In this document: positions 64,000 to 64,000 of the stretch, in pieces | How the letters are laid out: every line of letters starts with the position of its first letter | Numbering within the stretch: the stretch's first letter is position 1 | Assembly: GCA_905182545.1 (NCBI GenBank) | Contig: CAJJBY010000009.1 | Location: forward strand, 84,149 to 148,148 | Direction of reading: 5' to 3' | Length of the DNA: 64,000 nucleotides | From: an uncultured Candidatus Puniceispirillum sp. | Lineage (GTDB): Bacteria; Pseudomonadota; Alphaproteobacteria; Puniceispirillales; Puniceispirillaceae | Notes under the pieces: model-generated | What the model saw: the letters and a program-made list of their open reading frames with translations, nothing else | Databases searched by the model: none | What the model was told of the DNA's origin: nothing | Position numbers and translations under genes: made by a program

Positions 64000-64000
64000 A

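Noticed and set aside
1-64000. CRISPR arrays, insertion sequences and rRNA operons
   Set aside because: No regularly spaced direct repeats of 25-40 bases, no transposase ORF and no rRNA-like sequence were seen in the window.
1-64000. A new multi-gene defence, secretion or biosynthetic system
   Set aside because: Nearly all genes belong to known core families in familiar order. The accessory segments hold only relics and single genes, so no novel system can be supported.

Overview
The window looks like ordinary chromosomal core sequence from a marine alphaproteobacterium. The G+C content is near 50% by eye. The gene set is typically alphaproteobacterial: alpha2beta2-type glycyl-tRNA synthetase, petABC cytochrome bc1 genes, PetP/PetR-like regulators, UbiK and COQ9-like proteins, an ELM1-family protein, and hydantoinase- and UPF0280-family proteins. 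A protein strongly resembling the DMSP demethylase DmdA, together with the G+C content, suggests a SAR116-like (Puniceispirillum-type) lineage. That placement is inference from remembered family features, not from a search. Layout: 1-7.0 kb is a leftward block (ppdK, glyS, glyQ, a small zinc-ribbon membrane protein, an S49 peptidase, a TrmN6-like methyltransferase, a DUF2007 protein), divergent from a polyprenyl diphosphate synthase. 8.3-14.2 kb is more accessory: a phage-type lysozyme, a fragment of an S24-type phage repressor, an RlmD/TrmA-family methyltransferase, a ribbon-helix-helix protein, a class I amidotransferase, a HyuA-type hydantoinase, a LysR fragment and a CAU tRNA. 14.3-24.5 kb carries rpoD, dnaG, a YqeY protein, carAB, greA and an Lrp/AsnC regulator. 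24.6-33.8 kb carries the ELM1-family gene, msrP, an aminotransferase, uvrB, an AT-rich spacer with two DnaA-box-like sites, uvrC, pgsA and moaD. 33.8-47.2 kb carries ilvE, petP/petR-like regulators with a histidine kinase, csaA, a COQ9-like gene, proC, ybjN, ubiK, lgt, midA, pgeF, prs, rplY, pth and ychF. 47.4-53.9 kb is leftward: petC/petB/petA, hemF, a CCA-adding-enzyme relative, a small membrane protein, a Nudix hydrolase and a DUF1285 protein. 54-64 kb carries a TauE exporter with TIGR02186 and Usp partners, a cyclophilin, RarD, a cold-shock gene, the DmdA-like gene, threonine aldolase, an FAD reductase, an HAD phosphatase and the 3' part of a UPF0280 gene. How the genes fit together: cytochrome bc1 and its possible redox regulators (PetP/PetR), ubiquinone supply (polyprenyl synthase, UbiK, COQ9-like) and haem synthesis (hemF) form a respiratory theme. 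tRNA charging and repair, rpoD, dnaG, greA and uvrB/uvrC form an information-processing theme. The most striking property of the window is that at least eight conserved genes (glyS, the hydantoinase, rpoD, the aminotransferase, petB, DUF1285, the FAD reductase, the HAD phosphatase), and probably dnaG, are interrupted by single small indels. Most of these lie in short homopolymers, and in each case the protein resumes in another frame. Because several of these genes are essential and the flanking reading frames are well preserved, I read this mainly as sequencing or assembly error rather than gene decay. I found no CRISPR array, insertion sequence, rRNA operon or convincing new multi-gene defence or mobile system. 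True relics do exist: S24 repressor, LysR and cation-antiporter fragments. Other items worth checking are a candidate replication-origin-like spacer before uvrC, structured leaders, short tandem repeats and a 22-residue hydrophobic ORF.
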